Part shown: positions 16,839 through 25,444 of the stretch, in pieces
Position numbering within the stretch: position 1 is the stretch's first letter
Layout: the number at the start of each line of letters is the position of its first letter
Assembly (NCBI GenBank): GCA_022009775.1
Contig: CP091723.1
Location: 992,001-1,056,000 of the forward strand
Direction: 5' to 3'
DNA: 64,000 nt
DNA from: Christensenella sp.
Lineage (GTDB): Bacteria > Bacillota > Clostridia > Christensenellales > CAG-917
Translations under genes and position numbers: made by a program
The notes under the pieces: model-generated
Told to the model about the DNA's origin: nothing
The model's input: only the letters and a program-made list of their open reading frames with translations
The model's database searches: none

Positions 16839-18937
16839 ATGAGATTTTCAACAACGCTTGCACCTTGCAACGAAGCCAATGTTTCGGTGTACGACGACGT
16901 GAGAATAAGCGTGCTTTCGGACAGAATTATCCGCGTAGAAAAAGGCGCGTTTACGGACAATAAAACGCAGATGGTTTCTTGCAGAAATTTCGCAAATCCG
17001 CATTTTACAGTGCAAAAAGCGCAAGATAAAGTGTTGATTTTGACGGATAAGTATTATTTTTGCATTGACCTTGATTCGCTCAACGTGTATGTAAAAACTC
17101 TCGAAGAAAAGGACTGGAGAAAGGCGAGCAATTCTCAAAATCTCGGAGGCACGGCTCGCACGCTCGACGGCACGTTCGGTGTGCTTTTCGGATGGAAAAG
17201 AACAAGAGAAGCGAACGACCATTTCTGTCTTTCTCACATAAGAAAAGGTCTGTTTGCAAAAAACGGCGTCAGTGAAATAGATGACGTCAAATCCGTTTTG
17301 CTTATGGAAGACGGCTCGGTGAAACAAAGAGAGAAAACGTATGCCGATAAATACGTTTTTGTGTTTGAAGACGATTATCTCGGCGGACTTAAAGAATTTT
17401 ATTCGCTTTGCGGATATACGCCGCTTCTTCCCAAATATGCGCTCGGAAACTGGTGGTCCCGCTATCACGCCTACACGCAGGACGAATATATCGCGCTTAT
17501 GGACGAGTTTGCAAAAAGGACGTTCCGCTCACGGTTGCGACGGTGGATATGGACTGGCATATCGTCAAAAACGCGCCAAAGGACGCAGACTACAAGTCTT
17601 TTCAGGGGGTAGGTTGGACAGGATACACGTTTGAGAAAGAGTTGTTTCCCGACCACAAAAAATTCCTTGCGGATTTGAAAGAGAGAGACCTTGCGGTGAC
17701 AATGAATCTGCACCCGCGCGACGGTGTGCGCTATTTCGAAGAGCAATATCCCGAAATGGCGAAAGCGTGCGACATAGATCCTACAACCAAGAAAACGGTC
17801 GAGTTCGATTTGACGGACGAAAAGTTTTTGAATGCGTATTTTGATATTCTTCATCATCCGTACGAAAAAGAAGGCGTCGATTTTTGGTGGATAGACTGGC
17901 AGCAAGGCACGAAATCGAAGATGAAAAATCTCGATCCGCTTTGGCTTCTCAACCATTATCACACGCTGGACATTTGTAGGGACGGCAAAAACGGCATAAT
18001 TTTGTCAAGATATTCGGGGCTCGGCTCGCATCGCTATCCGCTCGGCTTTTCGGGAGATACCGTCGTGTGCTGGAACAGCCTTAGAATTCAGCCGTATTTC
18101 ACCGCGCTTGCGTCAAACGCAGGCTACACTTGGTGGTCGCACGACATCGGCGGACATCTTTTCGGAAAAGGCGATCAGGAATTGTATCTCAGATGGTTGC
18201 AGTTCGGTGTGTTCTCACCCGTTAACCGCTTGCATTCAAACAATAAATCTATGAGCAAAGAGCCGTGGAATTATCCCCAAGTGGAAAGCGTTGCGGAAGA
18301 TTTTATGCGTTTGCGTCACAGACTTTTGCCATATCTTTACACCGCAAACGTTCGTACTGCAAAAGACGGTGTGCCGCTCGTTTGTCCGCTTTATTACTAT
18401 GTCAAGGATAAAAACGCCTACGCTAAAAGATGGCGCAACGAGTATTTCTTTGGAGAGCAAATGCTTGTTTGCCCTGTTGTAAAGCGCGGAAAAAACGGCG
18501 CGACAAAGATGAAAATCCGGCTTCCCGAAGGAAACTGGACGCACTTTTTCAGTGGCGTTAAATTTGTCGGTGACAGGGAATACGAGATAGAATGTCCGCT
18601 CGATCAATACCCCGTTTTTGTGAAAGACGGCGGAATCGTTCCGCTTCTTGACGTATGCAAAGAAGATAAACTCAACTGCAAGGATTTCAAGAATCTGACC
18701 GTGAAAATTTATCCGGGAGAAAACTCGTACACGCTGTACGACGAGACGGGATTCGTTGCGTTTGATATGCGAAAAACGGACGGTGGATACGCATTGACCG
18801 TAACGCCGAGCGACGATTGCAAGACGGAAAAACTATCGTTTGAGATCGTTGGTTTGCAAGGCGGAAAGACGCTTGTGAACGGAGAAGAGAAGTCTCTTAA
18901 AAATCTCGATTGCGTCGCTATGACAATTGAGTTTTGA
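16839..18937 (+). CDS. glycoside hydrolase family 31 alpha-glycosidase (one frameshift)
   Basis: About 699 residues when one A is restored to the A5 run at 17513-17517; this joins ALMDEFAK to KDVPLTVATVDMDWH. The N-terminal beta domain is followed by the catalytic barrel with VATVDMDWH, the nucleophile aspartate in FWWIDWQQG and the HDIGGH loop, then C-terminal beta domains. GH31 enzymes release alpha-linked glucose, xylose or related sugars. There is no signal peptide, so imported oligosaccharides are the probable substrate. The ATG at 16839 is chosen for its GGAG site rather than the in-frame one 27 bases upstream. Confidence 0.85.
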
Positions 18938-19023
18938 CGGCGTAGAAAAACTGAAATCCGCAAAAGTTCGTTGAAACGTCGCGCTGCAAGCCACACTATT
19001 TTGCGTGTCGATGAACGAATATG

Positions 19024-19052
19024 CCCCGAATGTGCAAAAATCGGGACTTTTT
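19024..19052 (+). terminator. terminator upstream of the ribosomal protein operon
   Basis: CCCGA pairs with TCGGG across an 11-base loop and is followed by ACTTTTTG. The stem is short. It separates the GH31 gene from the ribosomal protein promoter. Confidence 0.5.
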
Positions 19053-19064
19053 GTGGAAAAACGC

Positions 19065-19093
19065 TTGACTTATAGCGCGCAATTTAATATTAT
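19065..19093 (+). promoter_or_regulatory. promoter of rplM-rpsI
   Basis: TTGACT, 17 bases and TATTAT lie about 100 bases upstream of the rplM ATG. Confidence 0.8.
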
Positions 19094-19099
19094 TAACAA

Positions 19100-19194
19100 G
19101 CATATTTTTGGAAGAAGTATGAACTGTGGGAAGAACTAGCCCCTCCGAACACGCCGACTCTCTTGCAAAAACAGAATTTTTGGAGGTTAGCACT
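19100..19194 (+). promoter_or_regulatory. rplM 5' leader, probable autoregulatory RNA
   Basis: This leader of about 95 bases contains CTAGCCCCTCC (around 19136), which can pair with the ribosome binding region GGAGGTTAG just before the ATG, so the site could be masked. Ribosomal protein L13 leaders with this logic are known in Firmicutes. I did not match it base by base to a known family. A six-codon frame starting at 19120 ends within the pairing segment. Confidence 0.45.
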
Positions 19195-19659
19195 ATGGCT
19201 AAGGATTTGTCTTCAATGGCAAAAAACAATAAGTCTTATATGGCAAAGCCGGGCGAAGTGGAAAGCAAGTGGTACATCGTTGACGCAACCGATATGGTTC
19301 TCGGTCGTCTCGCTTCTCAAGTTGCTACTATCTTGAAGGGCAAAAATAAACCACAATACACTCCCAACGTCGACTGCGGCGACCACGTTATCATAATCAA
19401 CTGCGACAAAGTCATTCTCACGGGCAACAAACTCGAAGATAAGTACTATCGCTATCACACCGGTTACATCGGCGGACTCAAGGAAATCCAATACAAGAAA
19501 TTGATGGCGGAAAAACCCGAATTCGCAGTGTACAAGGCAGTTAAGGGCATGCTTCCCAAGAACACGCTCGGCGCAAAAATGCTCAAGAAACTCCGCGTTT
19601 ACGCAGGTGCAGAGCATGATCATCAGGCACAATGCCCGGTTGAGCTCAAACTCAACTAA
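19195..19659 (+). CDS. rplM: 50S ribosomal protein L13
   Basis: 154 residues. The conserved body begins at YMAKPGEVESKWYIVDATD and includes LGRLAS, the CGDHVIIINCDKV block and the GMLPKN motif. The N-terminus is about 10 residues longer than most L13 proteins (AKDLSSMAKNNKS); the start is fixed by the strong TTGGAGG site, while a later ATG at 19240 has no such site. L13 is an early assembly protein of the large subunit. It is cotranscribed with rpsI, the usual pair in bacteria. Confidence 0.97.
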   Translation: MAKDLSSMAKNNKSYMAKPGEVESKWYIVDATDMVLGRLASQVATILKGKNKPQYTPNVDCGDHVIIINCDKVILTGNKLEDKYYRYHTGYIGGLKEIQYKKLMAEKPEFAVYKAVKGMLPKNTLGAKMLKKLRVYAGAEHDHQAQCPVELKLN

Positions 19660-19673
19660 TTGAGAGGTGAAAT

Positions 19674-20084
19674 ATGGCTACTAAGAAAACCAAGAAAGTA
19701 CAATATCTCGGCACCGGCAGAAGAAAGACGGCAATCGCAAGAGTTCGTCTCGTTCCCGGCGACGGCAATATCGTCATCAACAAACGCACTCTCGACGAGT
19801 ACTTCCCGCTCGACACGATGAAACTCATCGTCAACCAACCGCTCGTTGCAACCAACACTTCCGACAAGTTCGACGTTTTCGTCAATGTGTACGGCGGCGG
19901 TTACACCGGTCAAGCAGGCGCAATTCGTCACGGCATTGCTCGCGCACTTTGCGTCGCAGACAGCGAAGCATACAGAGCAATTCTCAAGAAAGAAGGATAT
20001 CTCACTCGTGACCCGAGAGCCAAAGAACGTAAGAAATACGGTTTGCATAAGGCTCGTAAAGCACCCCAATTCTCCAAGAGATAA
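19674..20084 (+). CDS. rpsI: 30S ribosomal protein S9
   Basis: 136 residues with YLGTGRRKTAIARVRL near the N-terminus, GGGYTGQAGAIRHGIARAL in the centre, and the universally conserved basic C-terminus ending in FSKR, which reaches the P-site tRNA. GAGAGGTG precedes the ATG 15 bases after rplM. A strong terminator follows. Confidence 0.98.
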   Translation: MATKKTKKVQYLGTGRRKTAIARVRLVPGDGNIVINKRTLDEYFPLDTMKLIVNQPLVATNTSDKFDVFVNVYGGGYTGQAGAIRHGIARALCVADSEAYRAILKKEGYLTRDPRAKERKKYGLHKARKAPQFSKR

Positions 20085-20109
20085 CTTGCCGAATTCAAAC
20101 GGCAACAAC

Positions 20110-20139
20110 AAAGCGCAACCAATTTTGGTTGCGTTTTTT
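20110..20139 (+). terminator. terminator of rplM-rpsI
   Basis: CGCAACC/GGTTGCG with an AATTTT loop is followed by T6. Confidence 0.9.
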
Positions 20140-20205
20140 CTTCGTCAGACTGCGAGCGAGTTGCTCATGTACTATGTGTACATTCCGCTACTCGTTCTCG
20201 TCTTC
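20140..20205 (+). repeat. solitary copy of the nested-hairpin element
   Basis: CTTCGTCAG, as in the first unit at 12.3 kb, is followed by CGAG, GAGT and GC on the left arm, then ATGTAC/GTACAT around TATGT, then GC, ACTC and CTCG on the right. This gives three stacked stems separated by small loops, the same layout as the 12.3 kb repeats with different arm bases. The rest of the gap up to 20374 holds no gene that I can see. Confidence 0.6.
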
Positions 20206-20374
20206 CTTGGCTCTTGCCGCTTGCTCTTCGGCAAGGGACGCGTTCAATTTGTCTATGCGCTCTATTCCATAAATCGCGTGTGTTGTACGCATATACGCGT
20301 GCGCATTATGCGCGGGCGCGATGTCGGACGGTTTTTAATAAAAGTATGAAAACGTGACGGCAAAGGCAAATCGT

Positions 20375-20403
20375 TTGACGAAAGCGACTTTGCGTGATAA
20401 GAT
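20375..20403 (+). promoter_or_regulatory. promoter of the XRE-acyltransferase operon
   Basis: TTGACG, 17 bases and TAAGAT lie about 85 bases before the ATG. Confidence 0.65.
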
Positions 20404-20488
20404 AGTGTCCTAATAAATGCATTATGTCAGATTTTTGTATTAATAAGTATTTGCACAATGCGAAATAAATTTTCGACGGAAAAGAAGT

Positions 20489-21964
20489 ATGGAGTATTCA
20501 AAATCTATAAAACGACTTAGAGAAGACAAGAATCTCACGGTTGACGAGCTTGCAAAACGCTTGTCGCTCGACGTTGAAGAGATCCAAAAAGCCGAAGACG
20601 GTGAAGACGTGGATCAAAAGACTTTGGAAATGATTTCAAGGTATTTCGGCGTTCAATACGATTCTCTTGTTGAAGGCACGGTGAAGAGCAAGAAGAAGGA
20701 GAGCATTTTTGATCCGACCGAGTGGTACAAGCTCGACAACGCGGCAAAAGTGTATCCGTCATCTTCTTCAAACGAATACAGCACGCTCTTCCGCTTTGCG
20801 GCGGTGATGAAAGAGAGAGTGGACGGCGAGATTTTGCAACAAGCACTTGACGATCTCGTGCCGAGATTTCCCACGCTTATGGTCACCATCAAGCGCGGTG
20901 CGTTCTGGTACTATTTCGAGAGATTGCCTTTCAAGCCCAGAGTGGAGAAAGAGAGCCTTTATTCGTTCCAACCCATTCCGCTTGACGGCAAACGCTATCT
21001 TTTCAGAGTGGTGTACAGCGATTACAGAATCGGGTGCGAGTTTTTCCATAGCATCACGGACGGCACGGGCGGCTCGACTTTCCTTATGAGTTTGCTTGCA
21101 AGATACTACGAGATCAAGACGGGCAAGCGAATCGAAGACTACAAGAGCGCAAAGGACTATCGCGATTTGCCCACTCCCACCGAGATCGAAGACAGCTTTC
21201 AAGTGTATGCCGAAAAGCACGACTACGCAAAAAGAAAGATCAATTTCACCTATATCCCCAAGCTCCCCAAGGCTCGCCACGGCGTGATGACTCACGTGAT
21301 CACTTCCGCATCGAAGCTCAACCAAAAGGCGAAAGAATACAGCGCAACCATCACGGAATACGTGCTTGCGATCATATTCGGCATCATGTTCGATATGCGC
21401 AAGAAAGAGGGCAGCAACAAGGACATCAACGCAAGAGTGCCTGTCAATCTTCGCAAATTTTTCCCGTCCGACACGGTGCGCAACTTCTCGTTCTACCTTG
21501 ACGTGACCCTCAAAGACAGCGTGGACGGCGGCATCCAAGCCTATGTGGACGCGGTCAAAGAGTGCTTCAAAGAGCAACTCAACGAAAAGTATTTACAAGA
21601 GAACGTCAACGCGAATATGCGAGAAGAACGCAACAAATTTATCGCGCTTGTGCCGCTTGCGCTCAAAGATATAGGGCTCAAAATCACAAAATATATCATG
21701 GACAACAAAGCCGTGTCTATGGACTTTTCAAACTACGGACGTCTCAATCCGCCCAAAGAATTGTCCGATATAGTGGACAGAGTGGAGTTTTGCTTGAAAG
21801 AGCCTAAGGACTCGGGCTACAAACTTGCCGGCGTGACGTTCGGCGACGAGTGCGTGCTGACGTTCTCAAGGACTTTCAAATCTTCACACCTTGAAAAAGA
21901 GTTCGTCAGAGCGTTGACGGCGGAAGGTCTTGACGTGTACATCGAGACAAACGGAGATAAATGA
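20489..21964 (+). CDS. XRE helix-turn-helix fused to alcohol-acetyltransferase-like domain
   Basis: 491 residues. Residues 1-62 form a Cro/CI-type DNA-binding domain (SIKRLREDKNLTVDELAKRL). A short linker leads to a condensation/AATase-like acyltransferase with the HxxxD catalytic motif His187-Ser-Ile-Thr-Asp191-Gly, a VPVNLR motif and a C-terminal NYGRLNPP segment, as in BAHD and alcohol O-acetyltransferase relatives. The HTH suggests gene control linked to an acyl-CoA or acceptor. AAAAGAAG is a weak ribosome site. It overlaps the next gene by ATGA, so the two probably act together. Confidence 0.78.
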   Translation: MEYSKSIKRLREDKNLTVDELAKRLSLDVEEIQKAEDGEDVDQKTLEMISRYFGVQYDSLVEGTVKSKKKESIFDPTEWYKLDNAAKVYPSSSSNEYSTLFRFAAVMKERVDGEILQQALDDLVPRFPTLMVTIKRGAFWYYFERLPFKPRVEKESLYSFQPIPLDGKRYLFRVVYSDYRIGCEFFHSITDGTGGSTFLMSLLARYYEIKTGKRIEDYKSAKDYRDLPTPTEIEDSFQVYAEKHDYAKRKINFTYIPKLPKARHGVMTHVITSASKLNQKAKEYSATITEYVLAIIFGIMFDMRKKEGSNKDINARVPVNLRKFFPSDTVRNFSFYLDVTLKDSVDGGIQAYVDAVKECFKEQLNEKYLQENVNANMREERNKFIALVPLALKDIGLKITKYIMDNKAVSMDFSNYGRLNPPKELSDIVDRVEFCLKEPKDSGYKLAGVTFGDECVLTFSRTFKSSHLEKEFVRALTAEGLDVYIETNGDK

Positions 21965-22650
21965 TGAAATATTGTAGACTTTGCAAAACGTATCATCCCG
22001 AATATGACGACAACTGCCCCCTTTGCGGCGCAGGTCTTGTCGAGGCAACGGACAAAACGGACGAAAACTTTGATTTTGCCCCCTACAACGCCAACGAAAA
22101 AAGACGCAACGCAAGAAAGACCGTCAGAGACGTGTTTATCGCGCTCTCCGTGCTCACGCTTGTGGGCTTGCTGCTTGCGTCGGTGATCTCCAAGGTGTAC
22201 TCAATCATCTACATCGGGCTTGCGTCCGTGGGATTCTTCTGGCTTGTTATCGGACAATTTGTCTTTTTCCGCACGGATCTTAGGACGTTCTATTACAGAT
22301 CGACATTTTGGCTCATGATCCTTGCGATTCTTGTGTGTTTGCACTTTGGCAAGTTCTACATCGCGCTTTCTTACGTGATACCTTGCGCGGCAGGCGCATT
22401 GAGCATTGTGACGTTGCTCACCGCAGTCATCACCAAAAAGTGGTATAGATATGCCTTCCACTCCTTCGTGCTTGCGCTGTTTATGATCGCATTGTTCCCG
22501 CTCAACTATTGCTTGTCTTTGCACTATGCCGGTTACAACTGGATCGCATCCCTTGCAACGCTCGGCGTGGGACTTGCAGAGATTGCCTTCTCGCTGATTT
22601 TCGGCAGACAAGTGTTGGGCAGCGAAATCAAAAAACGTTTCTTTGTCTAA
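21961..22650 (+). CDS. zinc-ribbon polytopic membrane protein (DUF6320-like)
   Basis: 229 residues. The N-terminus carries CRLCKTYH...CPLCGAG, a two-pair zinc ribbon. After a hydrophilic linker come six hydrophobic helices, including SVLTLVGLLLASVI and ALFMIALFPLNYCL. It looks like the DUF6320 group that I recall next to acetyltransferase-like genes in Firmicutes. It is translationally coupled to the upstream fusion protein. Biochemical role unknown; a membrane partner in envelope acylation is an inference. Confidence 0.65.
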   Translation: MMKYCRLCKTYHPEYDDNCPLCGAGLVEATDKTDENFDFAPYNANEKRRNARKTVRDVFIALSVLTLVGLLLASVISKVYSIIYIGLASVGFFWLVIGQFVFFRTDLRTFYYRSTFWLMILAILVCLHFGKFYIALSYVIPCAAGALSIVTLLTAVITKKWYRYAFHSFVLALFMIALFPLNYCLSLHYAGYNWIASLATLGVGLAEIAFSLIFGRQVLGSEIKKRFFV

Positions 22651-22669
22651 AAAGCACAACAAAAAGAAA

Positions 22670-22699
22670 AAATAAACGACGGATATTCCGTCGTTTTTT
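22670..22699. terminator. bidirectional terminator
   Basis: ACGACGGA/TCCGTCGT with a TAT loop and T6. It separates the plus-strand operon from the convergent chromate transporter genes. Confidence 0.88.
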
Positions 22700-22713
22700 C
22701 TATGTTGTTGCAT

Positions 22714-23313
22714 CTATCGTATAAAGCCGTAGCACAGTGTACCTATCACCGCCGACAAGAGTATGATTGCAATCGGCGGCAGGGACTTGCCTTTCACCTT
22801 GACAAGCGATATCGCCATAAGAAAGACGAATATGCAAGTGCCTATCACGTCAAAGGATATAGGCTCGCTGCCAAGCACGTTGGATATGCCAAAGAGCGTG
22901 GAGAGCACAAAGCTCACAAGCACGGCGGCAAGCAGTCCCGTCACGGTGGAGCGCACGTACGAGAAGGTCTCTTGCACGGCAGGGCGTTTTATGAAGTTTG
23001 CAAGGGCAAGGACGATGATTGTTATGATGACAACGGACGGCAAAGTCACGCCAAACGTTGCGCAAATCGCGCCGAGAAGGCTTTGGGCAACTCCCATTGG
23101 CGACGTAACCGACACTCCCGTGTAGGTTGCAATGTTCACGGCAAAAGGACCGGGCGTACTCTCGGATATGGCGATGAAAGATTGCACTTGCTCGATTGTC
23201 AGCCAACCTTTTTGCACGACTTCTTGCGAAATCATGGGGATCATCGCTTGCCCGCCGCCAATGGTGAACAGTCCGATTTTGAAAAACGTCCAGAAGAGTT
23301 CGAGATATATCAT
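22714..23313 (-). CDS. chromate-type (CHR) transporter, second half-size protein
   Basis: 199 residues, a single CHR domain: FFKIGLFTIGGGQAMIP at the N-terminus, then ISESTPGPFAVNIATYTG, the family's PGP motif, and five to six hydrophobic helices. Half-size CHR proteins work as pairs encoded side by side, as here. Its ATG overlaps the stop of the upstream CHR gene by ATGA. Known members export chromate; in anaerobes without chromate stress the natural substrate is uncertain. Confidence 0.88.
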   Translation of the reverse strand: MIYLELFWTFFKIGLFTIGGGQAMIPMISQEVVQKGWLTIEQVQSFIAISESTPGPFAVNIATYTGVSVTSPMGVAQSLLGAICATFGVTLPSVVIITIIVLALANFIKRPAVQETFSYVRSTVTGLLAAVLVSFVLSTLFGISNVLGSEPISFDVIGTCIFVFLMAISLVKVKGKSLPPIAIILLSAVIGTLCYGFIR

Positions 23314-24066
23314 TTTCCGCTCTCCTTTTCGCTTTTTCGTGCTTTTTCGCCGCCCGAAATCGCGTTTTTGCTGTTTTCGAGCAGAGCGTTGTCGGCGGCG
23401 GCGGAATTTGTCGATATACGGACATATTCGTCTTTTTGGGGTTTGTATCCTATGCGCTCGTTGAAATATTCGGGAGTGCCGACCGAGTGATAGAGTTTTT
23501 TCTTGCAAAAGTTGCTTATTGCGACTGTCAGCGCGCCTATGACAAACGTGGCGAGAATGATGTAGGTCACCTTCACGTTTGTGAGCAGAACAAGGCAAAA
23601 CGCCGTGATTGCAAGCGCGACGGACACCACGTTTTTGCGTAGGTCCTTGAAGAAAGAAAACACCGCTTTTGCAATCAGCACAAGCACGCCAATGCGTATG
23701 CTTTTGAAAAAAGTAGCCCGCCCACACGTTGTCTTTGACCGCTTCTATGAGATAGGACAGCGCAACGATTACGACGTATGACGGAATGACCACGCCGATA
23801 GTTGCAACTATGCCGCCCAATATGCCGCATCGCTTCACGCCGATGTAGGTTGCGGTGTTGATGGCAATAGGCCCCGGTGTGCTTTCGGCAATTGCAAAGA
23901 TGTCGGCAAGCTCGGTTTTCGTTATCCACTGCTTTTTGTTGACCACTTCGTTTTCGATGAGCGAAATCATTGCATATCCGCCCCCAAACGAAAACGCGCC
24001 GATCTTCAAGAAGACGACGAACAGTTTCAATATATCGAGCCAATACGTTTTTTTGTTCCTTTTCAC
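23310..24066 (-). CDS. chromate-type (CHR) transporter, first half-size protein (one frameshift)
   Basis: About 251 residues after removing one base of the A6 run at 23707-23712, which joins VWAGYFF to KSIRIGVLVLIA. It has FLKIGAFSFGGGYAMI and AIAESTPGPIAINTATYIG, parallel to its partner. The start is GTG at 24066, the first in-frame start before the first helix. An extra hydrophilic C-terminal tail of about 55 residues (from FCKKKLYHSVGTPEY) is not part of the CHR domain. It overlaps the partner gene by four bases. Confidence 0.82.
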
Positions 24067-24138
24067 AGCGTACCTGTATATGAAAAAATTATATCATTGC
24101 AAAATCGCAATGTAAAGAGCAAAAAGTGCAAAAACGCA

Positions 24139-24167
24139 TTGAACAAAATCGCGCGGTGTGCTAAAAT
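24139..24167 (+). promoter_or_regulatory. promoter of nrdG, leaderless layout
   Basis: TTGAAC, 17 bases ending in an extended-TGC, then TAAAAT. Six bases separate the -10 box from the ATG and no Shine-Dalgarno sequence is present. Confidence 0.8.
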
Positions 24168-24173
24168 AGGCGT

Positions 24174-24917
24174 ATGATAATTTGCGGATACGAAAAGTTT
24201 TCAATGGTGGATTATGACGGCAACATCGCCTGCACGGTTTTCACGGGCGGGTGCAACTTCCGTTGCCCGTTTTGCCACAATGCGCCCCTTGTCATAGGCG
24301 ATTTGAAGGTGGAGCAAATGGACGGTGAAGAAGTGTTTGACTATCTTCAAAAGCGCAAAGGGCTCGTGGACGCCGTGTGCGTTACGGGCGGAGAGCCGAC
24401 TCTTCAACCCGATCTTGCCGAGTTTTTGCAACAAGTGCGAGATATGGGTTACAAAACGAAACTTGACACCAACGGACTTCGCCCCGACGTCGTGGAAAAG
24501 ATCCTTGCAAAAGGGCTTGTGGACTACGTGGCTATGGACGTGAAAAACAGTCCCCAAAAATATCCGCTCACCGTTGGGCTTGACAGGGTGGATATATCCA
24601 AGATACAAGCAAGCATAGACCTTCTCAACGCAAGCGGAGTGGATCACGAGTTTCGCACGACTTTGATCAAAGAGTTCCACACCGACGAAGACATGCAAGC
24701 AATCGCCGCCATGGTGAAAAACACGCCGAGATATTTCATGCAAAAATACAAAGACATCGACGGTTGCATCGCGCACGGCTACACTTCCGTGGACAAAGCG
24801 GACGCATTGCGTTTCAAGACCTATTTTGAAAACACCGTCCCCCACGTCGATCTGCGCGGATACAACAAAAAAGAACGGCACATTGTGCCGTTCTTTTTGT
24901 TAATGAAAATCAAATAA
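24174..24917 (+). CDS. nrdG: anaerobic ribonucleotide reductase activating protein (radical SAM)
   Basis: 247 residues. CNFRCPFCHNAP is the CxxxCxxC radical-SAM cluster motif, and CVTGGEPTLQPD is the SAM-binding GGE motif. The family domain ends at about VDLRGY; the last 17 residues are encoded across a terminator hairpin and look accidental. It generates a glycyl radical on its partner enzyme; the class III reductase gene nrdD is not nearby, so another pyruvate-formate-lyase-like partner is possible. The ATG directly follows the promoter. Confidence 0.85.
   Translation: MIICGYEKFSMVDYDGNIACTVFTGGCNFRCPFCHNAPLVIGDLKVEQMDGEEVFDYLQKRKGLVDAVCVTGGEPTLQPDLAEFLQQVRDMGYKTKLDTNGLRPDVVEKILAKGLVDYVAMDVKNSPQKYPLTVGLDRVDISKIQASIDLLNASGVDHEFRTTLIKEFHTDEDMQAIAAMVKNTPRYFMQKYKDIDGCIAHGYTSVDKADALRFKTYFENTVPHVDLRGYNKKERHIVPFFLLMKIK
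24865..24900. terminator. bidirectional terminator inside the nrdG 3' end
   Basis: GAACGGCAC/GTGCCGTTC with an ATT loop, A6 before and T5 after. It also ends the minus-strand XRE gene whose stop is at 24900-24902. Confidence 0.88.
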
Positions 24918-25109
24918 ATCGTTTGGGGTTATATCAAGTCTTTTGCAAAGGAATATGATTTTTTCATAGTCCAATTCTATTTTTCCTGTTTCGTATTCGC
25001 TGTAGTCCGATTGGTATTTGCCCAACTCTTTCGCAATTTGTTTTTGAGTGAGACCGGCGGCTTTGCGTGCCATTTTCAAATTTTTTCCAACACTTTTTCT
25101 AATATCCAT
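24900..25109 (-). CDS. small XRE-family repressor
   Basis: 69 residues, essentially one Cro/CI helix-turn-helix: VGKNLKMARKAAGLTQKQIAKELG, then YSEYETGKIELDYEKI. AAAGGAG lies 8 bases before the ATG. It is divergent from the lipoprotein operon, and the same TACTATAT sequence lies at the -10 region of both promoters, so autoregulation and repression of the neighbour are likely. Its 3' end overlaps nrdG by 18 bases on the opposite strand. Confidence 0.88.
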   Translation of the reverse strand: MDIRKSVGKNLKMARKAAGLTQKQIAKELGKYQSDYSEYETGKIELDYEKIIFLCKRLDITPNDLFDFH

Positions 25110-25137
25110 ACCGTCACTCCTTTTTATTGTTAAACAA

Positions 25138-25193
25138 AATATAGTAAAAATTCCATATTTAGTATTGATATATAGGAAAAAATACTATATAAT
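25138..25193. promoter_or_regulatory. divergent promoters with shared TACTATAT operator candidate
   Basis: On the plus strand TTGATA (25165), 17 bases and TATAAT (25188). TACTATAT occurs at 25184-25191 on plus and again on minus at about 25139-25146, covering the likely -10 region of each gene. AGTAT/ATACT half sites occur between them. Confidence 0.65.
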
Positions 25194-25219
25194 TTCTATT
25201 AATCAACAGGAGGAAAAAG

Positions 25220-25441
25220 ATGAAAAAAGTTTTTGTTTTATTTTTAGTTTTAGTTATGATTATCTCAATGCTTACCATGTTAGTTTCGTGTTCTTCGAGC
25301 GATGGTTCGGGAAGTACATCCTCGCAAATGGGAAGAAAGTGTTTTGCTTGTGGTGGAAGAGCTACAAAAAGATGGAGAGATGGACGATGGTATTGCAATA
25401 GATGTTATGCATATTGCGAGACAATTTGGGAAAACAGTTAA
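25220..25441 (+). CDS. small lipoprotein with zinc ribbon
   Basis: 73 residues. A hydrophobic signal segment ends in the lipobox LVSC with Cys24 as the lipidated residue. After a Ser/Gly linker come Cys41, Cys44, Cys59 and Cys62 as two CxxC pairs in an aromatic, Arg-rich context (WRDGRWYCNRC). AGGAGG is an excellent ribosome binding site. No family recognised. AT-rich codons differ from the surroundings. It forms an operon with the next gene. Confidence 0.75.
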   Translation: MKKVFVLFLVLVMIISMLTMLVSCSSSDGSGSTSSQMGRKCFACGGRATKRWRDGRWYCNRCYAYCETIWENS

Positions 25442-25444
25442 GTT

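Noticed and set aside
16775..16963. Leaderless small reading frame at the start of the GH31 transcript
   Set aside because: It begins five bases after the -10 box but overlaps the glycosidase gene out of frame, has no family features and its codons look like a shadow.
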